A stretch of 64,000 nt of DNA from Parelaphostrongylus tenuis (taxonomy: Eukaryota > Nematoda > Chromadorea > Rhabditida > Metastrongylidae), in contig JAHQIW010003685.1 of assembly GCA_019055375.1 (NCBI GenBank), positions 151,501-215,500 on the forward strand, read 5' to 3'. The notes below the pieces were generated by a model. The model was not told where the DNA came from, did no database searches, and saw nothing but the letters and a program-made list of their open reading frames with translations. Shown one piece after another: positions 42,977-56,100 of this stretch. Within the stretch, counting starts at the first letter, position 1; each line of letters opens with the position of its first letter. The translations under genes and the position numbers were made by a program.

Positions 42977-43950
42977 CTGCTGATAGAAATTTAGTGAGAG
43001 GAAAGGAATGAGAGCGCGGTGGTCAAGTGAATCGTGATATAAGTTGTCGAAAAGCAAAATCCTGATCCAACTCTTTCCACAACGCGCTTCTAGAATCACA
43101 TTATTTTTTCGACTATCTTCATGATTACAAGGTGAGAATCAACTTGACCAGCATTCTAAGGCGTTTTCAAAACGAGTAACTATTCAAGCAGCAGCCGGAA
43201 CAGCACACAAGATGTTTGAAGACTTTTGGGACAATGAGTGTGAGGGAACGAATCGAATGCTTAAAGTGTAGGGATTTGCGCTGAATAATATTGGAAGTCT
43301 ACTCAATAGCTATGCATACACAATGGGACGGTAGTTTAATGTGAAAGGTACGCTTTTCTATTTGCAAGAAAAATATCTTTCAACAAAAAATACTTGGACA
43401 CGTGACTGTCCGTTGCGAATAGTGCGTGCGCCCAGCGGTATGCTCTCATCTCGTGCCTTCTGTCGATATCATTGATAACTATCTAACCCGTGTGCTGTGA
43501 TATCTGCGAGACACATTCTCTGGCCCATACGTTGCTTTTACCATGGAACTGTTCAGTGGCAAACAAACGCATTAAACCATCGTGGTGGTGGTCCTCTCAA
43601 GCGATCTTGGAAACTCTTTTATTTTAGGTCTCTCTTCTCTTTGAACTAGACGATAGATGATAACACGTTCAAATATCTGAAGTGGCAAAGCGTCGTATAT
43701 ACTAGTTACTCCCGAGGGAGCATAGTTGAGAATACTAAAGTGCTGCACAAAATTTCTGACTTTTCAAAGTGTCAGTGCATATCTCTGCTGTGAGTGTTTA
43801 CCATCCACGCGTCTGTTTCTGGATGCTCTTCGATATGAATACATCAGTATATTCACTAACTTCCACCGAAAACTCTTCTTCAACCATGATCCATTTTTGA
43901 TCAAAGTGCTTAACTTTATTGGGTTGGTAAGAGATTTTTCGGAAATTTCC
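42977..43950. other. no gene seen
   Basis: Only short ORFs; no exon with matching phase for the coiled-coil gene was found here, though its missing 5' exons would be expected in this direction. Confidence 0.3.
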
Positions 43951-43954
43951 GTTC

Positions 43955-44350
43955 TTGTGCAAGTTTGTCCCTTTTTTTCAACGAATAAAAGCAGCAAAAG
44001 ATAATCTCTTTACCTTTGCCTTCGGCCAAAGTTTACCGAGCTCGTGCGAAATATTCTCAACTGCATTATGTCTACACTCAGAATCGTCGGCCAGCATGAG
44101 AGTCTTCAACGACGGAGACGTCTCAATTGCATCAAAACGGCTTATCGGTCAATTTCTTGTGGGCGACCGGCTTCCTGCTTGTGCGTCAAATCTCCATTTC
44201 CAGCCTCGAATTCATTGAAGTGATTAAAAGCTGCCTTTCTCCCAACTCCTCCTTCACCCCAGCTCCATTAATTCGACGGAAAGTCTCAGCAGCACCAGAA
44301 CTAGAACCCAAACGATAGTCGTATAGCGTCAGCAATCGTTTTTGCTCCCG
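43955..44350 (-). mobile_element. mariner transposase N-terminal relic
   Basis: Minus-strand fragments in shifting frames: YDYRLGSSSGAAETFRRIN, FNHFNEFEAGNGDLTHKQ, AGRPQEIDR and LADDSECRHNAVENISHELG match the paired helix-turn-helix region of mariner transposases. It is related to the piece at 41.3 kb (ELADDFDYCHATV). Confidence 0.65.
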
Positions 44351-45045
44351 GGACATTTACAACTTCAAACAAATCCCTAAGTGTTATAAATCAAATTAAC
44401 CGTAAGAAGCTGCTTTAAGCATTTTCAAAAAGAAATAAATGCATGAAAAATAATCAACAAAACGTAAAAGTCCTGGAAATTCTTCAACTCAATCCCTTAT
44501 GTAAACAAGAAGTACCACATTCTGCATGCACTATAATGGGTGTTGTTCTTTTCACTTTCTTTCATTTCTTTATTTTACGACCCAACGTCACTCAAGGTGC
44601 AAATCTCAGCACTTCTCGCATTTGGTTCGGATTCCCACTTCGGCGTTCACGAGGGTCTTTGAGCTTTTTTGCGTGTGACTCCAGTTCCTCATTTGGGGAC
44701 TACTTCATCCTTGTCGTGAATGCCGTCGAATGCCGATTAAGTCGACTATCTTTGGAGTCTGAGCATAGCCGTGCCAAAACACTTTCATGTGAATCGAAGT
44801 GAGTCTGTTTCACACAAGTATGGAAGCATTGTTTCGACTCCGAAAGGATGTAAAGCCTAGTAGGTCCGAAGCAGGTCAAATATTCTGTGTTAAATGCTAG
44901 TCTATGGTCTGGTCAATGTGTTTGAAAGTAATGCATCATTAAGAAACACCACAACACCATATAACAATACACACTGATAAGCACATCACAGGATACGTCG
45001 AGTCATATCGTTATCGCCTAACACGATCACGCAGTGAGACTGTCT
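44351..45045. other. unidentified, possibly repeat-derived
   Basis: A 119-codon plus ORF (44,443-44,802) has no family resemblance. The opposite strand has a hydrophilic stretch (ELESHAKKLKDPRERRSG) interrupted by stops. Neither could be assigned. Confidence 0.3.
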
Positions 45046-45049
45046 CAAA

Positions 45050-45260
45050 CTGTTCTACTGAGAAGCCTAGAGCTATCGATAACAACGATAGTTCAATCGC
45101 ACGTGCTGAGCTCACCAAGTTTCCCATCGTTCTAGTATAGATAAAGTAACACCAGACTTATTTGAGAAGATAATAGCACTGAATTGGTGTGTTGGTAGGC
45201 CACCGCGAGTCATTGTAAGAGTCATATGTGCATTCAGTCACCCCTAACAACAGAAAAAAT
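45050..45260 (+). repeat. SINE-A copy, diverged
   Basis: AACACCAGACTTATTTGAGA, TTGGTAGGCCACCGCGAGTC and ATTGTAAGAGTCATATGTGC match the SINE-A body and tail; the head is barely recognisable. Confidence 0.55.
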
Positions 45261-45741
45261 TTACAATCTACTTCGAGACATTGCGAGCCCATGTAATCTC
45301 TGCCCAGTGGTCTTCACTCCATTAATTCAGTGAAAGGCTCATAAAAAGCGGTTTTGAAGAAGGCAAAACTACTGAAACTTCAGCTGCATAATATTTTTGT
45401 GTTATTATGAATCCTGTATGGCTTGAGAAAAAATTAAAAAACTTGTTTTCCGATAGCTTACATTACCTGATGACGAAGATAATTAACTAACTGTAAAGTT
45501 GATTCTATGATTTCACTGACAACTACTGCTTTCGTATTCTATCTGCTCAGTGAATCAACACAATACAAACCTTTCTTGAGGCACTGCCGAAGTAATGACC
45601 ATTGCATCGACTGTGTTCATGTGGCATCATGGTGAAGAATGAAACTATACGCAATCTTATGATTTAACGGCATATTACTGGCTTACTGATAACTGATACG
45701 GATAGGAGCTGTTTTTGATGGAAAACATGCGGCCATTCACA

Positions 45742-45948
45742 TCACAAAAACGAATGCTTCGAATATTTCAAGCTATTCAATAAATAGTGATGATTTTTTT
45801 TCAAATTACTACATCTCATAGCCTCACTAAAAAGGCTAAGATAATGTTTTTGGAGCTCTGTAGGATGAGCTCCGGATTGCACAAGTGTCGCAGAGGATAC
45901 GTTGAAGAATTGTAGAAAAAGTAGTGTTTTCAGAATGCACTCTACCAT
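45742..45948 (-). CDS. possible small secreted peptide, 68 codons (tentative)
   Basis: Starts MVECILKTLLFLQFFNVSSA, a fair signal peptide with a small-residue cleavage site, followed by TLVQSGAHPTELQKHYLSLF and a lysine/histidine-rich tail. No splice partners, no known family. Composition is AT-rich like the surroundings, so it may be chance. Confidence 0.2.
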   Translation of the reverse strand: MVECILKTLLFLQFFNVSSATLVQSGAHPTELQKHYLSLFSEAMRCSNLKKNHHYLLNSLKYSKHSFL

Positions 45949-45949
45949 G

Positions 45950-48815
45950 TTCTTCGCAAACGCTCCAGAAGTTTGAGGAATTTATTTATGCAACGTGGCT
46001 TTTCTAGCATGAACGACATTAGGCCAAGTGACTAATTGCTTTGTGGTTCACAAAAGTCAATCAAACTGCTGTTAAAAATATTTTCAAGTAATGAAATTGA
46101 CTATTTTTTGTTATTTCTTTCTTTAGCAAAATACATTTTCAGAGGAAATTGTTTTATCAAAACCTCTTGCATGCCTTAGAAAGAAAAAACATGGAGTTGT
46201 TGAAGAATGCCGAGGTTGATAGATAGTCGATTTTGTGAATGAATTAACGTTAATCTTGTTATTCGACATACGCATTCTATTAACTTCACTTCGGCAGTTG
46301 AAATGGATAATGAGCGGGGAGATGTGCTCTCATAGTAAGAGGTGATAGATCCTTCGAATACCTTACATTTGTACATGTCTAACAAAAATCAACTTCCTTT
46401 TTATTGCCCTCAAATTCTTCTTTCTGACAGCAAGTATCAAGTGAATTATAACCACACAAATACTGAGTTGCAATCAACACTTGAAACCTCATACTTTAAC
46501 GTGATGGACTCGAACCTTCAGTATGGCTTTCGGGGCAAGATACTCGCAGTACACCCTTAAGGCTCTCACTCTGACTTTGTGGCAACTGTATTTCTACCTA
46601 TTTGCTGGCTATCACCAGTCATTCTTTAATGAGATTGACTCAAAAAGCACGAATCAATATGAGAATTTAGTAATAGATCCTAGCCGTGGCACAATTTTAA
46701 GTTGTATTTTTCTACGTATAGAGTGAAGTTTGTTTTGGATAGCAGGGCGCGGTATGGGGTATGACCATAGAAATGTTGCAATGTATTTAAGCCAAAAAGT
46801 GAAGCTCATATTGGCCTGAATGCTTCATCAGTGGGGACAAGATTTATCCCTTCTTTTGTTGCAGGTCCCAACTGTCATCGTTTTTAATAGAACTTCTAGA
46901 TGAGAAAGACTGTAATCATAAATTAGCGTAAATGTAAAACCATCTGTGATCTATTATCAAGTAAAAGCTAAAAAGCTGCACATTTCTAATTCATCTGAAT
47001 ATCTTGTGGAGAAAAAGTAGGGTGAAGTATACTTATCACTTTATCTAAGTCATTGTACGTCCAGGTCCATAGTTAGAAAGCGGCAAGTGTAATGTAATAT
47101 TGCCTTCTAATCGACTTTTTCAAATTTCGCTATAAACATTCAATATAATCTGAAAGAATGTTTTAGTCCTTTTTTAGGCTGAAATGTCAGTGACTATCAT
47201 TCTCATTCATAAAACATTCTCTCACGCCATAATTAACGTCTACAGTGAGGTTAAAAAAATCAGCCCATCCAAAGGCAATATCTGCAATGCCTAGCTAAAC
47301 TATTAGCTGTTGACTGAAAAAATGGTGAGATTCACAATTCTAAGTGGTTTTGACTGCACATGTTTTTCATCCCAATCATCCATAAGAGTGACCAATAGAG
47401 CGAAGGGCTCTATCGAGGCGAGCAAAATTGCCGAAACGTAGGTAAGCCACTGGCATGTCGATGTGAAAAGGCTCAAAACATTCTCTCATACTAGTGTAGT
47501 TGACTGTTGACTATTTTACAAGTGTTGAACCACAGAAGGGCGATTAGCGAACATCTGTGGCTGTTTAATAAGCTAAAGCGTCGACATTGCCTATAACGCG
47601 TTACAAAATTGATGTAAAATTACAAGCAATTGTTTAATATGAAGTGTGATGTTTGCCTTATAATCAGTGTCTACTATGGCTGTAAAATTGTCTCAAATAC
47701 CCTATGAATTTTTTTTTCAACACTAGTAAGGTCATCTGTGTCACCGACTTTTGTCTATTGTTCCGCTCTGCTGTAAATGCGAAAGATAATAACTCTGATC
47801 AAACTCAACTATACTTCTGCATCTCATATTATTTTCATCAAGTTTATCTTTTTGGAAAGAGATTAAACTTTTGAGACGTTTAACTCTGTTGTTTAACCCT
47901 TCTATTTTTACCTTTTAATTCATGTGCGTGCTCTATGTCAATACAATGAAAGGCGAACTACTTATTTTTGTCTCCATCACTCGTTGCAAATGTAACATTT
48001 TGAATAACTTTGAAAATCCTGCTTGCAAAAGTAGGAAGATCGTTCAACACCAAAATAAAACGATAAAACTTTGTGATGGTCAAAATGAGTAGCACATTTC
48101 CTTACTATGTGTAGTTTTAAAAAACCTCTCTTGTATAGAGAATGCCTCGGGCGCTTCTTGCATAGTGTTTTATTGGCCCCTGCAATACACACTTGCTCGG
48201 TCGCTGATTCATTCCTGAGTCCAAAGCTTAGAAAGTACTCCAGACCTCTGAAGTCAGACAATTAATGCTAAAATTGTTTGTAAAGATGAAAGCACTGACT
48301 TGGCTTATGGGTAGACCACTGAATTCATTCTAACTACTTCACGACTGCAGCCACTTTTACTGGCATGCCGTTCGGGCGGCATGTCTTTAAAGCGCGATCG
48401 CACTATACATTGAAAACTATAAATTTATTTTGTAGGCTCGGAAAAATTACGCGGAGCTCTAATTCGTGAGATTATAGTCCTGTTACGTATTGTACTCGTA
48501 TATTTTCTGTGTATGTCTTACTTCCTCGGATGCTGTATTTTTTTCTGCACATATATCTGTGTACTTTGACCACACCAATCTCTTGAGTGTAGTGAAAATT
48601 CTATGCTGTCATCAGTTTATAATAGAGGTCTTCATATACGCAAGCGATTTGCGATGTACACTTTCCAGTTTTGATATCCTCTCATTCCATAGGATAACAA
48701 AATGTGCTAAACTTTTTCTTGGCACTACATTGATCCGTCTTCACAGAGTGTTTTTTTTCACTGTGTAAGTTCTAATACGTAGCGCTCAATTTATTTTTTC
48801 GTCTGCCTCTTGAAC
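45950..48815. other. no gene seen
   Basis: AT-rich DNA with short ORFs. It holds a hammerhead-like relic near 47,400-47,480 and otherwise unassigned sequence. Confidence 0.35.
47385..47485 (+). ncRNA. decayed hammerhead-like motif with family tag
   Basis: GGCGAGCAAAATTGCC-GAAACGT and a 4-bp stem III (ACGU/AUGU with one wobble) are followed by a GUC site. The CUGAUGA box is lost (CTATCGA), and stem I does not pair. The family tag AAGGCTCAAAACATTCTCTC follows, linking it to the other hammerhead elements. Confidence 0.4.
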
Positions 48816-48821
48816 CTCATA

Positions 48822-48972
48822 GGGTACCGGTTGAGTGATTCTTCTTGCAATCACGAGGATAGCCTGGCTGTGGTGTCCCATAGGGCGTTGTTGTTGACTG
48901 CTAAGATGTGTGGGGGTTGGAGCTTGGCTCCACACGCACCGCGACAAGCATCAAATCACTCGGCCATGGTCT
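48822..48972 (-). repeat. tRNA-derived SINE (Leu/Ser-type head), second copy
   Basis: GAGACCATGGCCGAGTGATT on the minus strand, then GGAGCCAAGCTCCAACC and CGCCCTATGGGACACCACAG, parallel to 8,820-8,992. Confidence 0.65.
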
Positions 48973-49666
48973 CCTCAAAACCTTGTTTAGTCATTCTTGA
49001 ACATGTACTAAAACTGGAGCAGTACAGAGAGGATTTTCATGGCTCTGTTTAAGGATGGCACGGAAATTTGTGATGCGTTCCAAAAGTACTCAAAGCAATC
49101 AAAAACATAAACAATCGAGCTGTCTTCAAAAATAATCTCGAAATCTGAATACGATAGAAAGTCGTGGGTGGAAGTTGGAGAAAAGTAATTTGTAGCACTG
49201 TCCTTATAATAAAAAACAACAATGAATTTTAGTAGTAAAAATAGTTGAAATAACAACATAGTAGTAAGTCGATAACGCTACGGTATCTTAGTAAATTCAA
49301 GCCTGGTTTTACAACCTCCCCTCGCATTGGGCCGCTCCATAACAGCTTTTCTCTTATCTACAGCAAAACACTCTTATCATCGATCATCTTTTGTAGTCAG
49401 TCATTGTATTTGCGCTCACTGCCCCGGTTTTATATTTTGATTACCATCACACATTTTTTCTGAAAGCAGCACTTTGATTTTTTTTTCGTTTTTAGAACAC
49501 TACAAAGCATTTTTAAATTAGGTAAAGACATCAAGAGCATTGACACGAAGAGACTCGTTGTCGAAAGTCTGAAACATATCGTTACGAACTAAATCTCAGT
49601 TCATTACCTCCATTGATTAGAAAAAACTCCTTTCAACTATTACAGGTTTCTTTTTTACTTGGAGAC

Positions 49667-50231
49667 ATGACAAAAGCATGCGCATCTCTGTTGTTCATTA
49701 ATTTTCTGCTTCATTTCGTTGTGTGTCGTGATAGATCGATTTCTGTCAAAGGCAATTTGCAATGTGGAGAGTATCCAGCCGGCCAAATCCTGATACGGCT
49801 ATGGGGGCAATCCGAAAGAGGTGAATAGTTAATCAAATTGCTTAAATTTTGTGGTTTCAGTCAGACATGGTAGGACCTCTATGGGAATCATGCAATGTGA
49901 AAATAGGATTCACCTTAACTTTTGAACCACCATAATCCAGTTCTTACTAAAAGTTGCTGACTGCAATAAAATTCTTGAAGTCCAGAAATCTCTCCCTGTA
50001 AAGATGCAAAATTTGAACAAACGGAATTTTATTCAGCATGATATCACGGTATTTCCTAATTCATTTTCGGTTTTTTCAGCTACCGGGATTTTTCAAGAAG
50101 TTTTCAAAATTCGATTTTTTCAAGACAATACAGTAAAGACCTTTTTCTATGAGCTTGTCAGTTTTAAACCATCCACGGGTTGATTCAATCACTTTGAATC
50201 TTGCTGGAGTGCATTGCTAATCACTCGGCCT

Positions 50232-50270
<39 letters not shown>

Positions 50271-52668
50271 CTGTTACGATAGGGTAAAACACTGTCAAGC
50301 CAGCTAATTTGGAAAAAAAAGGCATTGAAGCAGTACGAAATGTGGAGAGAGATTGTTTGTATATAATTGTGCTATTTGTTCTTTTTAGAACTCAACATCG
50401 ACACTGAACTGCTTGGGCAAACCTTTTCTAATGGTGAAGGAGAGTTTGAACTGGTAGCGCAAAGCAAGAAAGACACGGATTGGACACCACTGCTGAACAT
50501 CTACCACGACTGTGATGATGTTGAAAAGGTGGGTGCGAAATCTAATAATATTAGGTCTTCTTATAAGTTTTGGCACTAGAGCAATGAACACAAAATTTCT
50601 TAACTAGAAATGATTGAACTTGCTCAACAACTTTACTCGAAGCATGCGTCATCAGCCTGAACACATTTCTGTCATCTCTCAGATAATGAATCAGTACCGC
50701 GCTTATGTAGCTCGCCATTTCTGGATTCGAAAAAAAGTTGTCAGTCCTTGGCGCTAATGTTTAATGTCTCGGGAATTCTTCCTGCTTAGGAAGTGCTCAA
50801 ACAAGCTCAGAGGTGATAGTTGGAAGGTGACAAGTTAGGACTCTACGGCGGATGATCCAGCAACTCCCTGACCAGTTCTACTAATTTCCTCTTTATCAAT
50901 CTGAAGACATGCAGCTTTACGTTATTCAGAGCAGAATGAGACTGCGGTGACGTCGACGTGACAGAGCCCGATTGCAGTGTCACAGGTGCTCATAGCAAAG
51001 CTTGGCTGATCGTCCTTGCACAATCGATGTTCTTGGGCGCGACCTGGACATCGCGTTTCAATTCGTACTCATGAAGCAGCATATAGCTATAAAGATTTCG
51101 TTGAGCGGTTATGATTCAGCAGGTATGCACATGGCATTATAAGAAAGCTTAGAAAATAGTGCACAAAGCGGTCATGATTTGTTGTGTGAGAGATGACGAA
51201 AGTCTGCTCAGGTTGATGGCGTATACTTTTAATAGTGCTTTTAGCAATTTTGATCACTTCTGGTGGCCAGTTTGTATTTATTGCTCTAGTGCCAAAATTA
51301 TGAGGACACTTGATATATAATTAGAATGTACAGTAAGATTCAATATTAAAAGTTTGAAGTGGTAATCCACTTTACAGTTTTCGAGTCTAAATTTCTTCTC
51401 AGTGTGTCTATCCACCTCTACTGTCCCGTTGATCGTTAAGTGACTCAGGCGAGCTCCAGTGATACTATCATTTTTCCTTCTCGAGTGCAAGGGCAGCGCA
51501 GTGGGCTCACCTCATTTTGAGACTTCGATGAGCATCATTCTTTCTCTAGCTTTTCGTGAACATGGACCGGTATTTCTCTGTAAAGCGTTCGACATCCCGA
51601 GTAATCCGGTCGGTAATGACTCTTGTAACCATCGGTTGCGCCCGGAACACGTTACCCGTTTGTACCAGCTGATTCTGATAAAATAAGGTAAAAAGGTGCC
51701 TTTGGTTCTTGATCATTCACGCAGGTCAGAACTTCGGACCTATCCTTTTATTTGCGAGACATGGATTACTCCTGGCATAAAACTTTCGCCTAAGCGTACA
51801 GCAGCGCCAACTATTCTTTCGTACTATTTCTTTGGCAATTAGATTTCTGACGCATGTGTTAAGAAAGAATCAATCGTTGATTCGGAAAGTAGGCACGAAG
51901 TCTGGAGTTCTATGTTCTCTTCACCACATCGTCGTTGAATTCAAACTCTACCGCAACCGCTCTCCCACTCCTACTTCGCTTTAGAGTCAGACCGTTCATC
52001 ATAAGACTTGTTGACCGAAACACATATAACTTTCTGTGCACACTTTCGTGATCGAATTTACGGACTATGTAATTTTTGTGAAGAGGAACAATGAGCATTT
52101 CAGTCTGGACGACGAAAGTTGAACTTTCTGCTTCCTAAGTCGTATATTGAAGATAGCAAAACACCGAACGTAAGTGCTTACCCACATTAAGAGTGCCTTT
52201 CTGGTAGTAATGCAATGTTCCTTAGAATGCCGTCGATTCATGGAAAAATAGCGTTTAAATCTATCGGGGTTAGTTCAATTTCAGAAAACATTTGACTTGG
52301 GTAAGTTCAATCTGGAAACTCATATAAAAGATAATGAAGAGCGAGTGGAAGAAATAACGAAAAGGAAACGCAGTCACTATTCAAGGAGAAGGAAAGAAGT
52401 TTCACGTACCAGGTACGCTGACATATTGAAGTTGAGAAAATGTGCTTTTCTGGTTATTTTTACCTGCAAAGGAAAGTTCTCCAACCTCTTCAACCGATTT
52501 ATATCCGTAACTAATAGAATAAATGTCCTGGCCTATACAGTGATTATCCCACTCAACAGAGATGCAGCAGAGCACACAAAATTTGCCATTGGTGCAATGT
52601 CATTAAACGCTCCACTTTTTCCGCGTCGACAATTTTGTACCAGGCTTGAGAGGACAGAAACCTTGTAG
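49667..52668 (+). CDS. transthyretin-like (TTR-52/TTR-5 type family) secreted protein 1
   Basis: Exons 49667-49820, 50389-50528, 52104-52169 and 52285 onward. Exon 1 gives a signal peptide (ACASLLFINFLLHFVVC) and VKGNLQCGEYPAGQILIRLW. Exon 2 gives NGEGEFELVAQ and LLNIYHDCDDVEK. Exon 3 gives SGRRKLNFLLPKSYIE and exon 4 KTFDLGKFNLETHIKDNEER. These are the ordered blocks of the nematode transthyretin-like family (G-F-L-G, YHDC, RK--F-VP, FD-G--NLE), secreted beta-sandwich proteins. Phases match (1, 0, 0). The usual Cys before exon 3's RK is replaced by SG, so one disulphide half may be missing. After the domain the frame continues with a very basic tail (KRKRSHYSRRRKEV) to a stop at 52,668. A donor AG/gtacgc at about 52,412 could shorten it, so the end is uncertain. 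Followed 0.5 kb later by a paralogue. Confidence 0.8.
50237..50268. repeat. (AT)n microsatellite in TTR gene 1 intron 1
   Basis: About 15 TA units. Confidence 0.95.
50562..51304. mobile_element. deleted mariner-like element in TTR gene 1 intron 2
   Basis: Terminal repeats TATAAGTTTTGGCACTAGAG-CAATGAACAC and the inverse of GTATTTATTGCTCTAGTGCC-AAAATTATGA. It shares ATCAGCCTGAACACATTTCTG-like sequence (50,650) with the element at 40.9 kb and has about the same length (743 bases). No usable transposase frame. Starts 33 bases after the exon 2 donor. Confidence 0.75.
51420..52050 (-). mobile_element. RTE LINE 3' fragment in TTR gene 1 intron 2
   Basis: Parallel to 33,720-34,290: TTGATCGTTAAGTGACTCAG, GACATCCCGAGTAATCCGGT, AACTTCGGACCTATCCTTTT, and GACCGTTCATCATAAGACTT. 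Diverged. It ends about 50 bases before the exon 3 acceptor. Confidence 0.75.
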
Positions 52669-53187
52669 GCTTTCACGGGTCATTTTCCATAAGCCACATT
52701 TGTATTCGGAAGCCTCTACAAAGCTTGGAAAAGCTAATGCGCGGTCTGTCTCTCAGGATTTGATCAGTGTGGATCAATTTTTGAGACTTTTTTTGTGTAT
52801 TAACTAAAAAATCTTAAGAGATGAAACTCCACCACGCAATCAATCAACCATTGACCGATTTGCCGAGCCAGACGATAGAAATGATCCTTGGTGAAAAGAC
52901 TCGCAGAAGATAAGAATGCTCTTCTACAAAACTTCATAAATGATAGAAGTGTAGAGAAATCTAAAAGCTCTTGGTATAGTAATGCATATTTGATTCTGAC
53001 GGAGTGTTATTTATTATGGAAGCGATAATATAAATGAAGCTTTTCTGTGTTGGTCTATTGTTTGTGAATTTTGTGGAAAACATCCATAGAGAATTTCTGG
53101 AAGCGTTAGCATTTTTTATGATCGTTAAACACGCATATAAAGTATTTGTTACTAAAAATATGCAAAAGAAGTTTTGTCGTTACAGAC

Positions 53188-56100
53188 ATGCTGCCTTTGA
53201 AGGCAACCTTTCTTCTCATTACAATAACTTTTGGTTCAGCTTTTCGTAAACAGGGAGTAGCAGTAAAAGGACAACTTATCTGTGGAGGAAAACCGCTACG
53301 AAATACAAAAGTCAAAATCTACGATCTAGACAGAAGTAAGTACTAATGTAACCTCGATATCAGTCTAACAGACAAGCTAAGTTTCATGGTCATTGTACGG
53401 ATACAAAACAAAAGTATTAGTACGACATAAAATAGAGTTTGCCTGATTTTCTACTCAAGCGTTTTGATGATTGCTCCTTTCGCTTGATATCGTACTTCTG
53501 AAGTGGTCTTGTAGAGCAACATTGATTTGATCTTCATTTCATTAAAGCAACATTTTTTTAAGAAGCTTTGCCTCTACCAACACTAAAGCTCGCCAGATAT
53601 CAATGAATCGATCAATCTATAGCACAATTTTTTTCAAAAATTATTAGGTAAAGAAAAAGTTCCTCAACACCCGCTAAAATCCAAAGTTTCTGAAAATATC
53701 AACTTAAAACAACAATGAATATTCTTCAAAATAAGGACCATCACTATCCACGATCTTCTGCCAACGATATGCAAGCTTTCAGATTTGCTCGAAATACCAT
53801 TACCGAGGCTTTGAATCAAAAAACTCCTGACATGTCCTTCAATTTGATCGAGCATCTCAAATCAGCGTTCTCTCGGGAAATGTCTCATTAAGCGAATAAC
53901 CATAAACGGACGACATAGCTCTACTGCAAGCTGGGCCCGACAAGACCTCAGTTCCTTCAATTTCATCAAACCCTTTCTTAGTCTTCTTTGCGGTGTGAGG
54001 TCTGGTATTGTTTTGCTGAAGCAACGCGAGCTTTCGACGAATCAATGTAGTGTAAATTTTTATTCGTGGTATAATCGTGAGGGGAAGGGAGTGGAGGGTA
54101 TATTCCTGAGATATTTCCATGAATTTGCAATAACCGATACTGTGTAAATAAACACAGAATTTGATTGTTCTCGTGGGTGTTGAAGAATTTTCTCCTCACT
54201 TGGTACTCTTGATTAACGAAGTTATTATAATACGTGATTACGCCATAACTTTTCACCTGCATTTTATGCATTGTATAGTGGAGTAGTATGTTAAGTATAG
54301 GAAAATAAGGACGACATAAACATTAAAAACCGCATGTCATTAAGATTTCGGCGACAGCGATGACTTATTGGACGAAGGTTACACAGACATAGACGGTGAA
54401 TTTGCTCTAACTGGAACGACACGAGAAATGACAGACATTGAACCCGTGCTCTACATTTACCATGATTGTGAAGACGGCATAAGGGTTTGTTTCTTCTCTA
54501 TCTCAAATGACAACAGCCATCCACATTAAACCTCGCGTGCCCACTTAATTAGTATTTTGAAATGCCAGTTTATTTTTATGTTATGACAGCAGCTATATAA
54601 GAAATGAATTAGGTATTCGACAGCTTTTTGAGAGCAGGCATCACACTTCTAAGTGCAAAATTTACAAACAATCAACCTTTGTAATACGACATTTATTCAT
54701 AATCTTCGACTTATGACGGCAATACTTTCCGAGATTTTTTAAGTTTCCAGTGACCTGATTCATTGAATAATCTTCAAACGACTGGTCGTGGTATTAAGTG
54801 GGGTGTCCTCAAGAACTGGATAGGAGATTAAACATGCAACCAGTGTTTTCTGAGAAGCAGATATGTCTATGAGCTAGGCTCTCTGTTTTTATTGCGTTGA
54901 CTGACTTAACACATACTTCCTGAGCTTACGTCGACATGTTCATGGATGCGTCCATGAATGTGTTCTCCTTCATCCATATTGCAATCTACGAGTCAACCCA
55001 CTCGAAAGCGTGCAATAAGTGTCAAGAAAGTACAAGGGAGTGTACACAGGCCACCTTCAGCGCATGTACACTTCCAATTTGGAAGAGACTTGCACACAAA
55101 GTCGTAAATACAGCTTTCACTATAAGAGCCCTGAAAACTTCTAGCGATCGGCAAAGGCAAGGCACAGTGAAATAAGTTGATCTCATTGCTCTGACCTCGA
55201 TCTGTATCTGTAGTGCTCACTTAATTTGATTTGAGCCCTTAATCTGATGGCGCAGGTTAAGAGTGTGAGGCTTGACGGCGTTGAACTGGCTGAGACGCCC
55301 ATTAAACTCCGTCTACGACAACGGCAAAAAATTGTTCCTTGCAACATTTTATAGTAGAGCAGTCAATAATGTTGGCATTTTCCTCAACACGATTTTGGCC
55401 TAATTTTGCGATCGACTGACAACTCAGGAGCTTACGCTTGGAGAGATGTAGACTTACAGCAGATATGATAACTTTCGTGGTAGGTCTTCTTCAAAACTTC
55501 TACACAGACCTGAAAAGGTTCTCGCAAAAAACTACGAATTTTCGAGTTTTTTTTTGTGTTTATATTGCTATTACTAGGCGGTAGAGCCCCGCTATGGGTA
55601 AACGGCGGATACAACTACCGTGTGAGGCCGAATTTTTGCTTATCACTCAACTCTCTTAGGTGCTATGAATTTTTCTAGGTCAGAGCTGATAAATCGAAAG
55701 GCGGCGTCAGTGGATGCGAAATAAGCTCTTAAAGGCTTTATATTGAGACACATGGATTAGAATACAACGAGGAGAAAGAGCCGGTATTCGAGTATTCTGA
55801 TGACCTAAACCATTAATGTTAACTTACAATTACAGAAATCTCACTCTCAAAGCCATACGGGGGAGCCCTAGCGTGGAATAATCATGATGAAATAATTTGC
55901 ACCTTAACAGATCGGCAGCTTTGTCTAGCCAATGTCGCTGTTGCCCAAAAATTTGACACGATAGCGAATGTACTCGAGTGTTTTCATTATCACGTCCTAC
56001 TAACTTACATGAAACAAAGACGAATGGGGCTTTGCAATAAAATATTATTTGGCTTTTCTACTACTTCAAGCTTACTGATCAATCAAATCTACTTTGGTGA

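Noticed and set aside
44443..44802. 119-codon ORF as a secreted or membrane protein
   Set aside because: Serine-rich low-complexity reading without homologous exons; the opposite strand looks equally protein-like, so no call was made.
46815..46850. CTGATGA on the minus strand near 46,825 as another hammerhead
   Set aside because: No GAAA follows a plausible stem II and no stems I or III can be drawn.
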